Below, in pieces: positions 61,590 to 64,000 of a DNA stretch of 64,000 nt (within the stretch, counting starts at the first letter, position 1; the number at the start of each line of letters is the position of its first letter). The position numbers and the translations under genes were made by a program. Under the pieces are notes generated by a model. The model did no database searches and was not told where the DNA came from. It saw only the letters and a list, made by a program, of their open reading frames with translations. Source of the stretch: an uncultured Acidobacteriaceae bacterium (GTDB lineage Bacteria; Acidobacteriota; Terriglobia; Terriglobales; Acidobacteriaceae); assembly GCA_903849645.1 (NCBI GenBank), contig CAINJJ010000008.1, forward strand, positions 124,001 to 188,000, read 5' to 3'.

Positions 61590-62729
61590 GTGAGCCTCAA
61601 GTTCGACATATTGCATACAACCGAAGCCGGCGGACGCCGGGCAGAGCTGCACCTGCCGCACAGGACCGTGCAGACGCCTGTCTTCATGCCGGTGGGCACA
61701 GCCGGTACGGTAAAGGCCGTGGCGCAGGATGTGCTGGAGAGCCTGGGCGCGGAGATCATCCTGGGCAACACCTATCACCTCTACCTTCGGCCAGGGCATG
61801 AGGAGATCCGGCGCATGGGCGGGCTGCACCGGTTCATCAGTTGGCCGCGGGCCATGCTGACAGACTCGGGCGGCTTTCAGGTCTTCAGCCTGGCGCAGTT
61901 GCGCAAGGTGACGGATGAGGGCGTGCGCTTCCGGTCGCACCTGGACGGCAGCAGCCACTTCTTCACGCCGGAGCACTCGATGGATGTGCAGATTGCGCTG
62001 GGCGCGGACATTGCCATGGCCTTTGACGAGTGCACGGAGTACCCGGCCGAGCGGCCGAGGGCCGAGGAGAGCCTGCGCCTGACCATGGCCTGGGCGCGGC
62101 GCTCGCTGGACCACTTCAGGGCGCACCGGGACGAGGTTCCGTGGCGGGATGAGCTGCCCGGAAGGTCGCAAAGCCTGTTTGGCATTGTGCAGGGCGGAAT
62201 GTACCGCGACCTGCGCCGGGAGAGCGCAGAGCGGCTGGTGGAGATGGAGTTTGACGGCTACGCCATCGGCGGGCTGAGCGTGGGCGAGCCGCGCGACCTG
62301 ACGCTGGAGATGATTGCCGAAGTGCTGCCGCTGCTGCCGGCCGACAAGCCGCGCTACGTGATGGGCGTGGGCTATCCGGACGAGATTGAGCAGTATGCGC
62401 GGATGGGCGTGGACATGATGGACTGCGTGCTGCCGACGCGGGCGGCGCGCCACGGGCTGCTGTTTACCAGCGAAGGGCGCATCAACATCAAGGGCAAAAA
62501 ATATGCCGAGGACCAGGGGCCGCCGGACCCGGCCTGCGACTGCATGGTCTGCCGGCGCTACTCGCGCGCCTACCTGCGCCACCTGATGCACGCCGGCGAG
62601 GCGCTTTCAGCCACGCTGAACACGATCCACAACCTGGCGTACTACCTGGGGATCATGGAGCGGGTGCGTCGAGGGCAGGGAGCAGGGACTGAGGGACCAA
62701 GGGACCAGGCAATAGGGACCAGGGACTGA
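61590..62729 (+). CDS. tgt: Queuine tRNA-ribosyltransferase
   Basis: Tgt swaps the guanine at position 34 of GUN tRNAs for the queuosine precursor preQ1. It is 379 aa with GTG 61590 as start (SLKFDILHTTEAGGRRAEL). Motifs: TPVFMPVGTAGTVKA, MLTDSGGFQVFSL with the first catalytic Asp, the nucleophile Asp in MDMMDCVLPTRAARHG, and the zinc-binding CDCMVCRRYSRAYLRHLMHAGE. The last 15 residues (GQGAGTEGPRDQAIGTRD) come from a direct repeat and replace the normal end of the family. Confidence 0.95.
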   Translation: MSLKFDILHTTEAGGRRAELHLPHRTVQTPVFMPVGTAGTVKAVAQDVLESLGAEIILGNTYHLYLRPGHEEIRRMGGLHRFISWPRAMLTDSGGFQVFSLAQLRKVTDEGVRFRSHLDGSSHFFTPEHSMDVQIALGADIAMAFDECTEYPAERPRAEESLRLTMAWARRSLDHFRAHRDEVPWRDELPGRSQSLFGIVQGGMYRDLRRESAERLVEMEFDGYAIGGLSVGEPRDLTLEMIAEVLPLLPADKPRYVMGVGYPDEIEQYARMGVDMMDCVLPTRAARHGLLFTSEGRINIKGKKYAEDQGPPDPACDCMVCRRYSRAYLRHLMHAGEALSATLNTIHNLAYYLGIMERVRRGQGAGTEGPRDQAIGTRD

Positions 62730-62733
62730 GGGA
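62683..62733 (+). repeat. Direct repeat overlapping the tgt stop codon
   Basis: CAGGGACTGAGGGA occurs at 62683-62696 and exactly again at 62720-62733, with variations on AGGGACCAGG between. The TGA stop (62727-62729) lies in the second copy. The protein tail GQGAGTEGPRDQAIGTRD is encoded by it. Confidence 0.6.
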
Positions 62734-63099
62734 ATAGGGCATCTTCACGCTGCTGGGGCGTGGATGGTACCGAGGAGGCGCTCGGCGCTGGCTAGACAGG
62801 CTGCGGAAAACTCCATAAATGCCATCGGAGTGTCAGGGCACGACTTCAGTCGTGCCGTAAGTTCCATATAATCAACAGGGCTTTAGCCCCTGGGGCGTAT
62901 TTTTCAGGCATCCTCCCCAAAGGCAGGCCTTTTCCCGCAGCCTGTAGAGCCTGCTATTCACTTTCGCGCGGGCCGCGTTGCGAACCCGGATTTACGTCGC
63001 AACCCGGTCACTCGTCGCTCGAAGATACTTCACATTTGTCCCTCCTCGAACTGAGAAGAATTGGCTCCCAGCGCCGCTCGTGGCTAAGTTCAGAAGAGG
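62730..63099. other. Intergenic region with hairpin repeats
   Basis: About 370 bp. Besides the REP-like element at 62836-62892, the right end of the region has no clear structure. The short plus-strand frame at 63036 is not protein-like. Between tgt (rightward) and the leftward last gene, this region should hold at least one terminator. Confidence 0.5.
62836..62892. repeat. REP-like double hairpin
   Basis: GGCACGACT and AGTCGTGCC are perfect arms (62837-62845 and 62848-62856). A second stem, cagggctttagcccctg, follows at 62876-62892 and resembles one at 39941-39958. The pair can act as a transcript end or a mobile REP unit. I associate the sequence with widespread acidobacterial intergenic repeats, but the window alone shows only the related stem. 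Confidence 0.5.
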
Positions 63100-64000
63100 C
63101 TAGGGCTGGGCCTTGGCCGTGGGCTGCGCGGGTGTCGCGGCCGCCGGCGCTTGCGCGGCTGCCGGAGCCTGGTCAGGCGGCACAATCGGCAGCACGGGCA
63201 GCGTCAGCGTCTGCACGGTGTCCGGGTCGTCCCGCAGCTTTACATAGAGCACGCCGTTGGCGGGATGGGGCACGGCCAACTGGGTTCCCGTAAAGTCCGG
63301 GGGCACTTCCGCGGCATTGCCCAGGGCGGGATTGGCTCCAATCGCGGCCGCCAGGAAGAGATTTGTGCCGGAGAGCTGGCAGGGCTTGGAGCTTGCATGA
63401 GGGCAATGCAGTTCCTTGAAGCCCGGAATCCGCACCAGTGTTCCAAGAGCCAGCCAGTCGCTTGCAGCCCCGCTGGCAGAGAGGGCGCGCGCGCGCAATG
63501 GCCCAAAGGCCGACGAGCCGAAGCGCGCCAGCGGCTCCACCACACCCAGCGCCGTCGTCGCGTCTTCCAGCATCAGGCTGCCGTCCGCCAGGGTCAGCAG
63601 GGAACGAAAACTCCCGTCCGCGGCAGCGACCTCCACCTTTTCATCGCGGGGAAAGTTGGCGGGGGTCTGGGATTTGAGGAAGAAGACCAACCGCCGGTCG
63701 ACTGGCAGGTCGTCCGGGCTGCCGAGGTGGACAGGCGAGGGCGCGGCGGAAGCATCCTCTTGCGCGCCTTTGCTCAGCAGCGTGACCTGGGGGCGCGGAG
63801 GATCGACCGTAACCGGCACGCGGGACTTGCGCCCGTCCTTCAACTGCACGATGGCAAAGTAGCGCTTGCCCGGCTCCAGCTTCGCGGTCGGGTTGTCCGC
63901 GCTCATCGCCAGATGGTCCAGGTCTCCAACGCGGGTGAGGGCGGCCGGCGTCCAGGCGATGCTTTCCAGGGTGGCCCTCGCCACCTCGTCCAGGCGCGTG
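63100..64000 (-). CDS. Hypothetical protein, C-terminal part; start lies beyond the window
   Basis: The frame is open to the right edge, so the first part is missing. The visible 299 residues hold a beta-rich region (KLEPGKRYFAIVQLKDGRKSRVPVTVDPPRP, VDRRLVFFLKSQTPANFPRDEKVEVA), a middle region with FKELHCPHASSKPCQLSGTNLFLAAAIG and DPDTVQTLTLPVLPIVPP, and an Ala/Pro/Gln-rich end. I do not recognise the family; the form suggests an exported protein with a spaced C-terminal tail. GTG 63984 is an internal codon. Confidence 0.6.
   Translation of the reverse strand, partial: TRLDEVARATLESIAWTPAALTRVGDLDHLAMSADNPTAKLEPGKRYFAIVQLKDGRKSRVPVTVDPPRPQVTLLSKGAQEDASAAPSPVHLGSPDDLPVDRRLVFFLKSQTPANFPRDEKVEVAAADGSFRSLLTLADGSLMLEDATTALGVVEPLARFGSSAFGPLRARALSASGAASDWLALGTLVRIPGFKELHCPHASSKPCQLSGTNLFLAAAIGANPALGNAAEVPPDFTGTQLAVPHPANGVLYVKLRDDPDTVQTLTLPVLPIVPPDQAPAAAQAPAAATPAQPTAKAQP

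Noticed and set aside
61221-62591. 456-aa minus-strand frame with many His, Pro and Arg
   Set aside because: Antisense of the receptor end and tgt, which carry clear family motifs.

Overview
The window looks like a piece of an Acidobacteriota chromosome, probably class Terriglobia. The evidence is high G+C, an Oar-type TonB-dependent receptor with an N-terminal carboxypeptidase-regulatory domain, Tat-exported glycoside hydrolases, an exosortase-linked exopolysaccharide locus, and intergenic hairpin repeats of the kind I associate with these genomes. The lineage is an inference and I cannot name a species. No rRNA, tRNA, CRISPR array, insertion sequence or prophage was seen.

Layout. 1-10.5 kb: the 3' part of an EF-G2-type elongation factor, a repeat-rich spacer, an orphan N-terminally shortened HigA-like gene beside a hairpin, gyrA, a HigB/HigA-type toxin-antitoxin pair, a polytopic membrane protein, and two carbohydrate-active proteins (a TIM-barrel-like protein and a Tat-exported GH43). 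10.5-34.8 kb: an exopolysaccharide/exosortase locus in two divergent arms. The leftward arm (20.4 to 10.5 kb) encodes a degenerate AAA+/Fis protein, a Wza-type exporter, an outer-membrane barrel, a Wzz-type protein, a GspA/ExeA-type ATPase, a BY-kinase, a phosphoglycosyl transferase, and a GT2 that runs without a stop into a lipoprotein. The rightward arm (20.7 to 30.6 kb) encodes an exosortase, EpsI, a PrsT-like TPR lipoprotein, a flippase, a deacetylase-like protein, two GT4 enzymes and a DUF218 protein. It is followed by two more sigma-54 activator genes, a coupled small protein and a PilZ protein.

34.8-50 kb: mostly housekeeping and signalling genes: YraN, a soluble PAS chemoreceptor, a class III aminotransferase, an EamA exporter, DUF4337, cysS, tsaD, an NtrY/NtrX-like pair and several secreted unknowns. 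50-64 kb: two TonB-dependent receptors, a clan GH-D glycosidase, a DUF3943-like/PagL-like fusion, an enoyl-CoA hydratase, folK (overlapping the next receptor gene), tgt and the 3' end of an unknown gene.

The most interesting unit is the exosortase locus. A near-consensus sigma-54 promoter lies just upstream of the exosortase, with two copies of an 18-bp palindrome 70-150 bp further upstream. Another good sigma-54 promoter precedes the orphan activator gene at 32 kb. The locus encodes one AAA+ protein that has lost the parts needed to act on sigma-54, plus two that look competent. I saw no protein with a PEP-CTERM-type sorting tail in the window, so the substrates of the exosortase must be elsewhere or carry an unrecognised signal.
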